Origin: an uncultured Bacteriovoracaceae bacterium
GTDB taxonomy: Bacteria > Bdellovibrionota > Bacteriovoracia > Bacteriovoracales > Bacteriovoracaceae
Direction of reading: 5' to 3'
DNA length: 9,014 nucleotides
Assembly (NCBI GenBank): GCA_937952395.1
Contig: CALFYV010000280.1
Span: forward strand, 1-9,014
A model generated the notes under the pieces. That model saw only the letters and a list, made by a program, of their open reading frames with translations. It did no database searches and was not told where the DNA came from. Below, piece by piece: positions 1-7,724 of this stretch (position 1 is the first letter of the stretch; each line of letters begins with the position of its first letter). Both the position numbers and the translations under genes were made by a program.

Positions 1-50
1 AAAAAGGGACGAACAATGGAAATAAAGTTCCCACACGATTGTAGGTCAGT

Positions 51-1826
51 TTAAATAATTTTTTCTGGATAAGTTTTAAAAAGTAAATCACAGGTTTTAT
101 CTTTATTGAAAACTTCGATAACGTCTTTACTCATCCAAGTTTTTAAAAATTTGGCAATGAATGCTTCCAATGGTGCTTTTTCTAAGCTTTCTGAGAACAT
201 TGTTCTAGGAGCTTTAGATAAAATTCTCGCCCAAGATGAAAAGCTCCAACCATTTTGTCTAAGCCAAGCCGTCAGTACAACGGGATAGTGTTTATCACTT
301 TCAAGCGGTATCCAAGTCATACTTTTTGCCGAAAATGCTTCTAATTGCTTATTGATACTATTTTCTCGGATATTAGATGAAAGCTGAGGGATAAACTCTT
401 TTTTAAAACTACTGGCTTCGGCATACATCTCATTAAATTCATTTCCTGTAAGAAAAAAAACCTCATACTTTCCTGGAAAAGGAAGCATTTCCTTAACGTC
501 TCCTTTATTTAAGTCAAACAAGGAAGAGTTGTCATTAAGCTTCTCTTTTGCTCTATATGAACCACTATTAAAAACTGAAAAAATATGCTCTGGAGAAGAA
601 TCTAAATCACTGATGATTTTGTCTCTTAATTTTCTCCCATATTTTTTTTCAAACTCTTTACTTGCGGCAATCTCTTGAAACTCTTCGCCTAAGAGTTGCT
701 TTTTTGCGAACTCCACATAGCTATCACTTAAAGCCATTCCTAAAATATGTCGCCCAGCTTTTAGATCAGAGCGAGTATAAGGAATAATCGGTACATTTTT
801 TTCGAGAATAATTTTATTATCAAGAATAACTTTTTTCATCAATAGTTCTAACTCATCTAATTCTTTTATGGTTTGTACAGGTAGCTTATTTCTCCAAGAT
901 AATTTTATCTGCTGCAATTTTACTTCATCTACTTCATTGAAAATAACTTGCTCAGGCTTATGAGAGAAATTTCCTTCCGAATCTAACACAAAGAATGTCA
1001 TCGCTTCCATCTGATAACCACTATTAATAATATAACCAGACTCTAATCTCTTAAAAACTCGTTCATGGTCATGAGCAGAGAAATAAAGATCAGTTTTTAT
1101 ATGAGAGTACTCAGGATGAAGCTTTTTCCATTCAAAAATCTCTTTCGAAAGTTCTTCGACTGGAGCATATCTTTCATGACAGCTAAAAATAACTCTTTTG
1201 ATTGAGGTATCTTTTGCTGCCATTTCAATCTGTTTTTTTGCCTCTTCAAACATCGCCACTGTTTCATCAGCAACTCCTGGCATACCAGAGTTGATAAAAC
1301 CAGTAAATTCAGCAAAGACCAAGCCAACAACCCTGACCTTTGTTTTTTTAACTTCATCTAATAAAAAATCTACTGAGGGTTGAAAGAAATTTTTGTACTT
1401 GGAATCTTTGATTCGAATATTGGCCCCAAGAAGAGCTGTTTTATTTTTTTTAATGAATTCTTTAGTTTCTTGGGTGAAATATCTATCAGCCTCTGCCACA
1501 TCACTTGAGTCATAATCCATCCCATCATGATTGCCCATCGTTAATGCTAGTTGGGAATAGTAAGACATTTTTACGTCATATAAAATTTTACCTTTATCAA
1601 AATCTGTCCACTCACTCGCACCGGATAAGTCACCTGAATGAATCAGGTACATGTTATCTAAGTTAAGCTTAGTTTTGTATTTTTGGTGCAAATAATGTGA
1701 GTAAAGGATCAATCTTTCAACTTTGTCATAAGCTGAATGAGAGTCACTGGTTTGGATAAAAGGAATATCAGCAAAAACCTGAAGCTGGAGTAGAAAAATG
1801 AGAGTTATTGTATAAAGAATTTTCAT
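51..1826 (-). CDS. Exported 5'-nucleotidase / UshA-type metallophosphoesterase
   Basis: Predicted exported enzyme that removes phosphate from nucleotides or related phosphoesters using a two-metal centre. Numbered from the ATG at 1826 (591 residues), the metallophosphoesterase domain shows D28-x-H30 (QTSDSHS), GD at 65-66 (HSGDLSG), GNHD at 98-101, H217 (SCHE) and the last metal motif AHDH at 251-254. A C-terminal 5'-nucleotidase domain follows, with NSGSYR near 420-425 and PFPGKYEVFFLTG near 449-461, matching the family's N-x-G-x-x-R and PF...LTG signatures. The two-domain layout and length fit the UshA/5'-nucleotidase family. The N-terminus MKILYTITLIFLLQLQVFA is a good signal peptide, so the product is probably periplasmic or secreted. 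The start is uncertain: in-frame ATG at 1838 and TTG at 1862 are possible, and none has a clear ribosome binding site. I chose 1826 because it gives the cleanest signal peptide. It lies 70 bases after the 875-residue gene and may share its transcript. Substrate is not predictable. Family call is firm. Confidence 0.88.
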   Translation of the reverse strand: MKILYTITLIFLLQLQVFADIPFIQTSDSHSAYDKVERLILYSHYLHQKYKTKLNLDNMYLIHSGDLSGASEWTDFDKGKILYDVKMSYYSQLALTMGNHDGMDYDSSDVAEADRYFTQETKEFIKKNKTALLGANIRIKDSKYKNFFQPSVDFLLDEVKKTKVRVVGLVFAEFTGFINSGMPGVADETVAMFEEAKKQIEMAAKDTSIKRVIFSCHERYAPVEELSKEIFEWKKLHPEYSHIKTDLYFSAHDHERVFKRLESGYIINSGYQMEAMTFFVLDSEGNFSHKPEQVIFNEVDEVKLQQIKLSWRNKLPVQTIKELDELELLMKKVILDNKIILEKNVPIIPYTRSDLKAGRHILGMALSDSYVEFAKKQLLGEEFQEIAASKEFEKKYGRKLRDKIISDLDSSPEHIFSVFNSGSYRAKEKLNDNSSLFDLNKGDVKEMLPFPGKYEVFFLTGNEFNEMYAEASSFKKEFIPQLSSNIRENSINKQLEAFSAKSMTWIPLESDKHYPVVLTAWLRQNGWSFSSWARILSKAPRTMFSESLEKAPLEAFIAKFLKTWMSKDVIEVFNKDKTCDLLFKTYPEKII

Positions 1827-1932
1827 AAGAGCATTCATATACAAAGCTACAACGCGCGTCAATTATCTATAATTGAGTAGGTTTTTTTTACACTATATAA
1901 CTGTAATTACTTGGGAATTGGTCTGTGGCGAT

Positions 1933-4560
1933 TTAAATTTTATTAAAATCTGAAAGCAAATATTCTAAAAACAGGCCCTTCCAGATTTTACTAAAACTAA
2001 CTGGTAAATATTTTTCAAAATCATCGCCAAAACCAAAAACCTTAGCTTTTTTCTTAGATTTTTCTACATCGACTTCATTGTATTTAATCAGTCTATATGC
2101 TTTTAAATCAAATTTACGCTTGAGGAGTTCTGGCTCAAGCTCAGACAAGATCGTTTCTAAGCTTAATGATTGCCCATCTAATGGCTTAATATTCAATTCT
2201 TGTATCAGTGCCCTAAGTTCAGCCTCTAATTGTTCAATAACTAAAATGCGATTTAGATGTTGCTTAGAGAGTTGGTTTGAGGGAAGACTTAGAATAAAGG
2301 CAAGCGCCTCTTCGGCTTCCTTACTCATAGCCTCAGTATTAATTTTAGGATTAATTGATTTTATGAATTCTAAGAGCAGATTTTTTCGCTTCATTTCGAA
2401 ATCATTTTTTGAATGCATTAAAATAGCTTTTATACGTTCAGCTCCCATCCTTTTATTACCTTTAACTAATTCTCTCTCATCTAAATAACTTGAGCGGTTT
2501 AAAATCTGGGCCAAATTGATGATATCATCATCTTCTAGGTCATTAAGATCAACATTGAGCATATCCCTGAAAGCTTTTTCTTTTGCTCTTAAATTAGAGA
2601 TATATGTGCTGCCTTCAAAGACATCTGCTCCCTCTTTTAAAATGGCTAACGTTTCAGGTTTGAAAGTATTTCTCAGCTCTACTTTTTCTCCAGCATGAGT
2701 TCGAATAAAATTCCAAAAAATTCTATTGGCCCTGATATCTAATTCTAAATAAAGCCTTATTCGTTCTAAAATTTCAGGATCACCAGTTCTTATGTATTGA
2801 TAATACCAAGCTATACAATTGAGTCCGTTGTCTCCATTGCCATAATAGTATTTCTGAACACTCTCTGGTAATTCATCTTGAATAGGAGTTAATAAGCTTT
2901 TAAGGCCATTGGAATTAGTAGGATTGGCGACCTTGTGTCTAAAAAATGGAAGCATATCATAAAGTTTCGAGTGATAAGTAAATATATCATCTGGATTTAT
3001 TTCAGGATGTTTTTCAAACAAATCAAGTCTTCGTATCAGATAGCCTTTTTTTACATAACGAGGTTCCTGGCCTTCTATCCCGATATAAGGTTCATAAACT
3101 TCAAACTCACGATAGAGAGAGTATTCCTTGCCCGCAATTTTAATTGAAGATTTCTTCTCTTCTGCAGTAAAGTTTTCAATCTTATCTTTTCTTATATCAA
3201 CAATTTGGTTCATCTTAACTTGTTCGTAAGCCGAGTAGACAGGAATCAAATAGTTTCCGTTTTTTAACCTCTTATCCGTTTTTAAAAGCATTAAAAAATC
3301 TACCCAAGCCTTATCAATATTCTCTTGAGTTAACTCTTGAAATCCACCAATAAAAAACTTTGAAGGATTTTTATCGTTTACCACATATTCTTTGACTGGT
3401 TCACCGATTTTCTTTTGTGATTGAATTTCAACACCAAAGTAATAAGCTCCAGACTTAATCTCAGGCTCATACACAGCCTCGATGTCGAAATGAACAGCGT
3501 AATCAATACCTAGTCCAGGATCTTCATACTCTTGAGTTAGAATAATTTTATTCTCTACGGTGGCACGAGAACGCAAAATAAAATATTTAAGGCGATAAGG
3601 GGCAACTTGAGCTGCCAAACTAACTTTGACAAATTCGTTGCTATTGAGATCAATCGCAGCTATTTCTTCTTTAGTTTTGTATCCCATTCGCTCAAGAACT
3701 GCCAATTGTTCAGTGCTCGGTGAGTAAGGCATTTGAGTTAAATCAATCTCACTGGCTTTGAGCAAAGGTTCTATAACCGAACTTAAAAATTCTTCATCGG
3801 AAGCTTTGGGGTTTTCAGTAAAAAACTTGGAATAGTTTTCTTCTAGCTCTTTTGAAAATTTTTGATACTCTTCAACGAAGTTCTCATAGATTTTTTTAAT
3901 TTGAACCTTAGAATTTTCTACATAAATCAAATGCTCTGATTCATTAATATTGGTTTGCTTTCTGATAGGAACAATTGGTCGCAAAGCTACTTTCGCAGTT
4001 TTTGCAGGTCCGCTCATATAAGGAGCAATGGCATAACTAGTAAGAACAGCTGTTAAAATATCTTTCTTCTCAAGCTCTTGATGACCCTTGATAACAATAG
4101 GAACATATGTGTCTGCCTTGGCATCATATTTAGCCAGCGGAAGAACAGTATAAACTCCTTCTGGCGAGATAATCATGGCATTTTGAATGTATTCATATTT
4201 TCTGGTTCTCATAACATCAACAACTTTGGCAAAGTCATCAATGATACTTCCTGAGAATTTATCAAAAACATAAACTTTCTTCTCATTCAAATTTAGAGAT
4301 TTCTTTACTTTCTCTGCTGCTTGATTGGCTGTCTGATACATGATACCCACTCCGGGACCAATAGACTTCACGCCTCTTTTGAGCATCCAACTTCTGATAG
4401 CATAAACATCCTTTTCTGATGCAATAAAAACACTTAATGGTATGAAGCTAGAATTAGAGAGATCTTCTTTATCGTTAGAAAAAAGTGAATTACAGGTAAC
4501 CTTGCTGGCAAAAGCATTGAGAGATATGAGTATAAATAAAAATAATACTTTTAGATTCAT
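1933..4560 (-). CDS. Large exported protein of unknown function, coupled to the PLD gene
   Basis: I do not recognise this 875-residue protein. It begins with a typical signal peptide (MNLKVLFLFILISLNAFA, then SKVTC), so it is exported. C23 lies soon after the cleavage region, but there is no convincing lipobox. Residues 40-200 look like a mixed alpha/beta region, including the stretch IISPEGVYTVLPLAKYD (130-146). Residues 220-300 are charged and helical. Residues 310-520 look beta-rich (for example 356-380 and 476-510). A distinctive aromatic segment, YYYGNGDNGLNCIAWYYQY (571-589), holds the only other cysteine noticed (C582). The last 200 residues are charged and probably alpha-helical. I see no membrane helices beyond the signal peptide and no catalytic motif I can name. 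The ATG overlaps the PLD gene's TGA stop (ATGA, 4557-4560), with AAAGG a few bases upstream, so translation is probably coupled. A functional link with the PLD protein is inferred from this overlap. The frame is intact throughout. Confidence 0.85.
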   Translation of the reverse strand: MNLKVLFLFILISLNAFASKVTCNSLFSNDKEDLSNSSFIPLSVFIASEKDVYAIRSWMLKRGVKSIGPGVGIMYQTANQAAEKVKKSLNLNEKKVYVFDKFSGSIIDDFAKVVDVMRTRKYEYIQNAMIISPEGVYTVLPLAKYDAKADTYVPIVIKGHQELEKKDILTAVLTSYAIAPYMSGPAKTAKVALRPIVPIRKQTNINESEHLIYVENSKVQIKKIYENFVEEYQKFSKELEENYSKFFTENPKASDEEFLSSVIEPLLKASEIDLTQMPYSPSTEQLAVLERMGYKTKEEIAAIDLNSNEFVKVSLAAQVAPYRLKYFILRSRATVENKIILTQEYEDPGLGIDYAVHFDIEAVYEPEIKSGAYYFGVEIQSQKKIGEPVKEYVVNDKNPSKFFIGGFQELTQENIDKAWVDFLMLLKTDKRLKNGNYLIPVYSAYEQVKMNQIVDIRKDKIENFTAEEKKSSIKIAGKEYSLYREFEVYEPYIGIEGQEPRYVKKGYLIRRLDLFEKHPEINPDDIFTYHSKLYDMLPFFRHKVANPTNSNGLKSLLTPIQDELPESVQKYYYGNGDNGLNCIAWYYQYIRTGDPEILERIRLYLELDIRANRIFWNFIRTHAGEKVELRNTFKPETLAILKEGADVFEGSTYISNLRAKEKAFRDMLNVDLNDLEDDDIINLAQILNRSSYLDERELVKGNKRMGAERIKAILMHSKNDFEMKRKNLLLEFIKSINPKINTEAMSKEAEEALAFILSLPSNQLSKQHLNRILVIEQLEAELRALIQELNIKPLDGQSLSLETILSELEPELLKRKFDLKAYRLIKYNEVDVEKSKKKAKVFGFGDDFEKYLPVSFSKIWKGLFLEYLLSDFNKI

Positions 4561-6214
4561 TTATCTGCCTTTGGCTTGACTCTTAAATAATCACTTAATC
4601 CTAAATTTTTAAAGTGAATATTGCAGTTATTATATATTTCCCGAACAGTTGGTTTTAAATTGATACTTTCACTACCGTTTTGAAAACGGGCCATTTCTAA
4701 AATAACCTTATCAAATAAACTTTCTAATTCTGCTTTTTGGTTTTGATTGACTCTCTTCAACCATTCCACTTTCACTCTTTTAATAAAACCTTCATAGGGA
4801 TGGTTTTGAGGGTTGGCCAAATAAAGCATTTGTTCTAGTTGCTCTAACCTAAGTCTGGTGTCTAATTGAGAGTAATACCGCAGAAGTTTTAAAACATTTT
4901 TCGAATAAGCTGATTGGTTTGATTCTTTGGTGATAGTCTCAATGACTTCAATTAAAAAAGATCGTTCCGAATCAAGGGCCATCTCTCCTTTAAGAAGTTT
5001 TGCAAATTCATGAGTCAACTTTCCATCGTTAATATTTAGTAGTTTGTAGTTATCTTCAATTATTTTTGGCAAACGTGAGGATTCAAATCCATGCTCAAGT
5101 AGCTCCTTAGACGCAGAAGCGTTGTATTTAATTAAATGGGCCATTCTTTTCTGCAGGTATGTTTCAACAAATGGTTTCGTTCTTGGATTGTTTTTTAAAC
5201 CTTCAAAATAAGGATCTATTATTTTTTTTAAAGATGGATCCGTCGTATCAAATACAATTAGTCCATCAGCATTACCTTTTCCAGCATTGACTGAAAGGTT
5301 AGCCGAGCCATGAATTACCACATAGTGACGAACTCCTCTTGAGTCCACATACTCCATATAAGATACTTTTGCGTGAAGTTTTACTCCTTCACGTCCACCG
5401 TAAATCCCTTCACTACCGTCAAAAGAAAACATACTATTGGCTATCTGTTCTTTTCTTTTCAAATCAAGTGGATTCATATCCACTGCCCTCGTCCAAGGAA
5501 CGAAAGCTTGATCATTAGGTCGTGATAGTATGAGATAGGGAAAAGCAGAATAGTTTTCTGCACTAAAATGACCGTCCACGACCATGAAAGCTTCTTCAAA
5601 TTCAGAACTACTGAATGCCTCCGTTAATTTTTGAATCACTCGTGGATGAGTTGCAACAAACTGACTGGTTTTAAATACTCTGAGAGAATTACCAGGATCA
5701 CTGAATATACTTCTATAGGCTGTATTTACAAAATCACTATCGGCCCTATTAAGCGCATTACCTTCAGAGAAATAAGCTCTTAGGCGACTATAGCTTTGAG
5801 TTTTCGAATCATCAAAAATAATTTCAGGTAAAAATTTATCTCGAGGCTTAGCTTCATCAAAGAATAGACTTTTTTGATACATCTCTTCCCAGTTTTTAAT
5901 TGGATTAGTTTTAAATTTTTCAATAATTTCTGATTCGTTAAAAAGCATCCCAAACTGCACGTGACCGCTCGGCAAAGGCAATCCCGTCTTTTCGTCAATT
6001 TTTGTTTTAGCAAAACTGATTTGATATTTTTCTTCAGCTGTGGCGCTTAAAAATTTGTCATATTCCTTTTGGGTAACCTGTTTTTCCTTTAAAGCTTTTT
6101 CCCAATCATGTTCAGAAGCTCGGGTATAACGTAAAAAATTAGCATATGAATCAGAAATTCGACCTTTTTCATGATTTAAACACGTATTGGTTAAATTAGA
6201 AGATGGGATAAAGC

Positions 6215-6233
6215 TTTTTTTTTTTTTTTTTTT
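6215..6233. repeat. 19-base poly-T tract (poly-A on the coding strand)
   Basis: An uninterrupted run of 19 T on the plus strand, the longest homopolymer I see in the window. On the minus strand it encodes six lysines (codons 217-222) of the PLD frame, immediately downstream of the stop-codon cluster and between the HKD residues and the PSSN motif of domain 1. Because the distance to PSSN matches the intact second domain, its length is compatible with the original frame. Tracts of this length are prone to replication and transcription slippage and to sequencing error. Confidence 0.95.
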
Positions 6234-6425
6234 ATCATAGATTTTAAATTATACCGTATACTATTTCTAATGATGAATTGTTGGTTAATTAAGATTTTCT
6301 CTAGCTGGTACTACTTCATAAGGTGAAGATATTAGTTTCAGATTTCGCTTATTTTCTGATTGCAGTTGTTGCAATTGAGACCAGCACCATTTTGTTACTC
6401 TGTAGCGCTTATTGTATTTTGCAGC

Positions 6426-6461
6426 GTCATCTGCATCAACTATTCCATCTCGATTTAAGTC
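6426..6461 (-). other. EF-hand / dockerin-like calcium-binding loop in PLD domain 1
   Basis: The 12-residue segment DLNRDGIVDADD (residues 141-152 from the ATG at 6881) fits the canonical loop: D1, N3, D5, G6, hydrophobic at 8, D9, acidic at 12. It lies between the first strand-helix-strand part of PLD domain 1 and its HKD motif, and suggests calcium binding that stabilises or regulates the exported protein. Only a single loop is visible, more like dockerin-type or isolated EF-hand loops than paired calmodulin-type hands. Confidence 0.75.
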
Positions 6462-6911
6462 ATAACTAGTGTAATAAAAACTTCGTTGATGATCTGTCAG
6501 TTTTTCTAATTGAGCTTTTGAAAGTGGTTTAAATTCTTCTAATAAATTTCCATCAACTACAATTTTAAAATGAAATCCTTTTGCTAAACCTTCCCGTACA
6601 AAATCAACAACATCTCTATGTTGTAATTCATAAGCTGAAAGAACAAACCTTGTATTGTCAGCAGAAGAGAACTTTTTTAAGGACTGAGTATTTTTAAAGT
6701 TTAATATTTCTGAAAAAAGAATAGCTTCAAAATTAGAAGCTTCTTCACCAATATTAGAATAGAAATTGATATACTTAGACCAATGATCTTTTACAATGAC
6801 TGACTTAGTTGCCTTTTTGCCATCTGTATCTTGGGCAAAAAGTGAAGTCGCAATAAATAATGATAAGAGTATTCTTATCATAAAAACTACCTCTGATTTG
6901 TACACGCTCTC

Positions 6912-6941
6912 ATTGTGTATGACTCAATGCATATTAGTCAA
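6912..6941 (-). promoter_or_regulatory. Candidate promoter of the PLD operon
   Basis: On the minus strand, TTGACT (6941-6936) is separated by 18 bases from CACAAT (6917-6912), a fair match to sigma-70 boxes (5/6 and 4/6). It would start transcription about 25 bases before the PLD ATG at 6881. The -35 box overlaps an inverted repeat (TGACT-N11-AGTCA, 6920-6940) that could be an operator. This is a pattern match only. Confidence 0.35.
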
Positions 6942-7125
6942 AACATAAGAGAAACTTATCAAAAACTACATGATGAGCTAATACACATATGTAATAATTT
7001 CCTGAACTATTTACTCAGAGTCGTGTCAAAAATTGAGGAGTTTTTCATTTTTTAAATCGAAGTAATGAATAAAGCTTTTTCAGATAAGCTTAGCTAATAA
7101 GTACCTGAAATAAGGTTTATTTACA

Positions 7126-7650
7126 CTAAAGTGTTAACTCGCTCAAAGAGTTAATTTCAGTGAAGAGTTTGCGGTGTTTTTGACTTAAAAAACCCTCTTT
7201 CACACAATGATCAAGATGCTTTAAAAAGAAATTAAAAAAACCATTTTGATTGAAAATATAAATCGGTTTGGCATGTAAACCTAGTTGCTGCCAAGTCGCA
7301 ATTTCACAAAGCTCATCAAGAGTTCCAATTCCTCCAGGCAGTGCTAAGAAAGCATCTGATTCATCATACATAACTTTTTTTCTTTCATGCATAGATTTAA
7401 CTTCGATTAGCTTTGTCAGTTTCTTATGTGCAATTTCCATTTTCTTTATAAAGAAAGGAATTACACCTAAAACTTCTCCGCCCTTTTCAATGACAGCGTC
7501 GGCGATAGTCCCCATAAGGCCAATTGAGGCACCTCCATAAACTAAACGGACCTTATTTTCTACTAAAAAATGCCCAACCTTACTTGCTTGTTCTTGATGA
7601 ACATCCCTCAATCCCATACTGGATCCACAAAAAACGCAGAGTGACTTCAT
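7126..7650 (-). CDS. LOG-family nucleoside 5'-monophosphate phosphoribohydrolase (TIGR00730 type)
   Basis: A 174-residue cytoplasmic Rossmann-like protein of the LOG (lysine decarboxylase-like) family. Members cleave the N-glycosidic bond of nucleoside 5'-monophosphates; in plants and some bacteria this releases active cytokinin, while in most bacteria it is thought to serve nucleotide salvage or housekeeping. Visible signatures are CVFCGSS (5-11), YGGASIGLMG (38-47), SMHERK (86-91, the conserved arginine region) and the hallmark PGGIGTLDE (105-113). The family is usually about 180-195 residues, so the C-terminus is slightly short but the core is complete. The ATG at 7650 is supported by AAGGA (7658-7662) seven bases upstream. 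It is divergent from ilvE across 74 bases. Older databases may call such proteins lysine decarboxylases, which they are not. Confidence 0.92.
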   Translation of the reverse strand: MKSLCVFCGSSMGLRDVHQEQASKVGHFLVENKVRLVYGGASIGLMGTIADAVIEKGGEVLGVIPFFIKKMEIAHKKLTKLIEVKSMHERKKVMYDESDAFLALPGGIGTLDELCEIATWQQLGLHAKPIYIFNQNGFFNFFLKHLDHCVKEGFLSQKHRKLFTEINSLSELTL

Positions 7651-7684
7651 GCTTTGTTCCTTTTAATTCTGTTTTTTAGTCCAT

Positions 7685-7713
7685 AAGATAATCTAACCAA
7701 AATAAAACTACAA
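7685..7713 (-). promoter_or_regulatory. Weak candidate promoter for the LOG gene
   Basis: In the 74-base gap between the divergent LOG and ilvE genes, the minus strand carries TTGTAG (7713-7708), a 17-base spacer and TATCTT (7690-7685), about 35 bases from the LOG start. The matches to consensus are modest (3/6 and 4/6). I found no convincing -35/-10 pair for ilvE on the plus strand, although GATAAT at 7686-7691 could be its -10 box. Both genes must have promoters in or near this gap unless they use unusual boxes. Confidence 0.25.
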
Positions 7714-7724
7714 TTGGGGTCGAT

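Larger units (their letters stand above)
4557..6881 (-). pseudogene. Exported two-domain phospholipase D-superfamily protein, interrupted by four in-frame stops
   Basis: One frame runs from the ATG at 6881 to the TGA at 4559-4557 (775 codons), broken at codons 199, 205, 207 and 211 (TAA, TAG, TAG, TAA). The ATG has a good ribosome binding site (AGAGGT at 6889-6894, seven bases upstream) and a signal peptide (MIRILLSLFIATSLFAQ); a GTG at 6905 is less likely. PLD half 1 starts near residue 77 (TRFVLSAYELQHRDVV ... IVVDG), with an EF-hand loop at 141-152. Its HKD motif is H204-x-K206-x4-stop211, followed by PSSN at 226-229. Half 2 starts near 401 (VFKTSQFVATHPRVI ... MVVDG), with H503-x-K505-x4-E510 and GSAN at 525-528. 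Spacing from H to the SxN motif is 22 residues in both halves, so no net indel has occurred. PLD enzymes hydrolyse phosphodiesters (lipids or nucleic acids) using two HKD motifs. As read, translation would give only a 198-residue fragment. The later 474 codons have no ATG with a ribosome binding site at their head. Whether this is real decay or a sequence error is open. Confidence 0.82.

Noticed and set aside
6..33. Possible terminator after the nucleotidase gene (GGGA ... TCCC then TTTTT on the minus strand, at the left edge)
   Set aside because: Only four contiguous stem pairs with a long loop, and the T run touches the window edge, so it cannot be judged.
2078..2488. Open frames on the opposite strand inside the large minus-strand genes (for example 2078-2488 and 2935-3147)
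   Set aside because: They lie fully inside well-supported genes, have no recognisable domains and no ribosome binding sites, and look like antisense shadows.
4557..5981. A separate gene starting at the TTG at 5981
   Set aside because: The open frame continues upstream to 6248 with PLD-like sequence (PSSNLTNTC), there is no ribosome binding site at the TTG, and the frame matches the N-terminal fragment, so it is the 3' part of one interrupted gene.
6249..6287. Global reassignment of TAA/TAG to sense codons
   Set aside because: TAG ends the LOG and antiporter genes, TAA ends ilvE, the nucleotidase and the 875-residue gene at family-appropriate places, and no other gene carries internal stops.
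6285..6905. A separate small EF-hand protein gene starting at the GTG at 6905
   Set aside because: It holds the first part of PLD domain 1 in the same frame as the downstream PLD sequence. The ATG at 6881 with AGAGGT upstream is the better start.
7024..7029. Perfect TTGACA -35 hexamer on the minus strand in the 6882-7125 gap
   Set aside because: No acceptable -10 box lies 16-18 bases downstream (TTCAGG region).
7062..7091. Two nearby AAGCTT copies as a repeat or site
   Set aside because: Six-base palindromes in AT-rich DNA; likely chance, with no further structure.
7123..7134. Hairpin ACACTTTAGTGT at the LOG stop codon as a terminator
   Set aside because: A five-pair stem with a two-base loop and no following T run; too weak.
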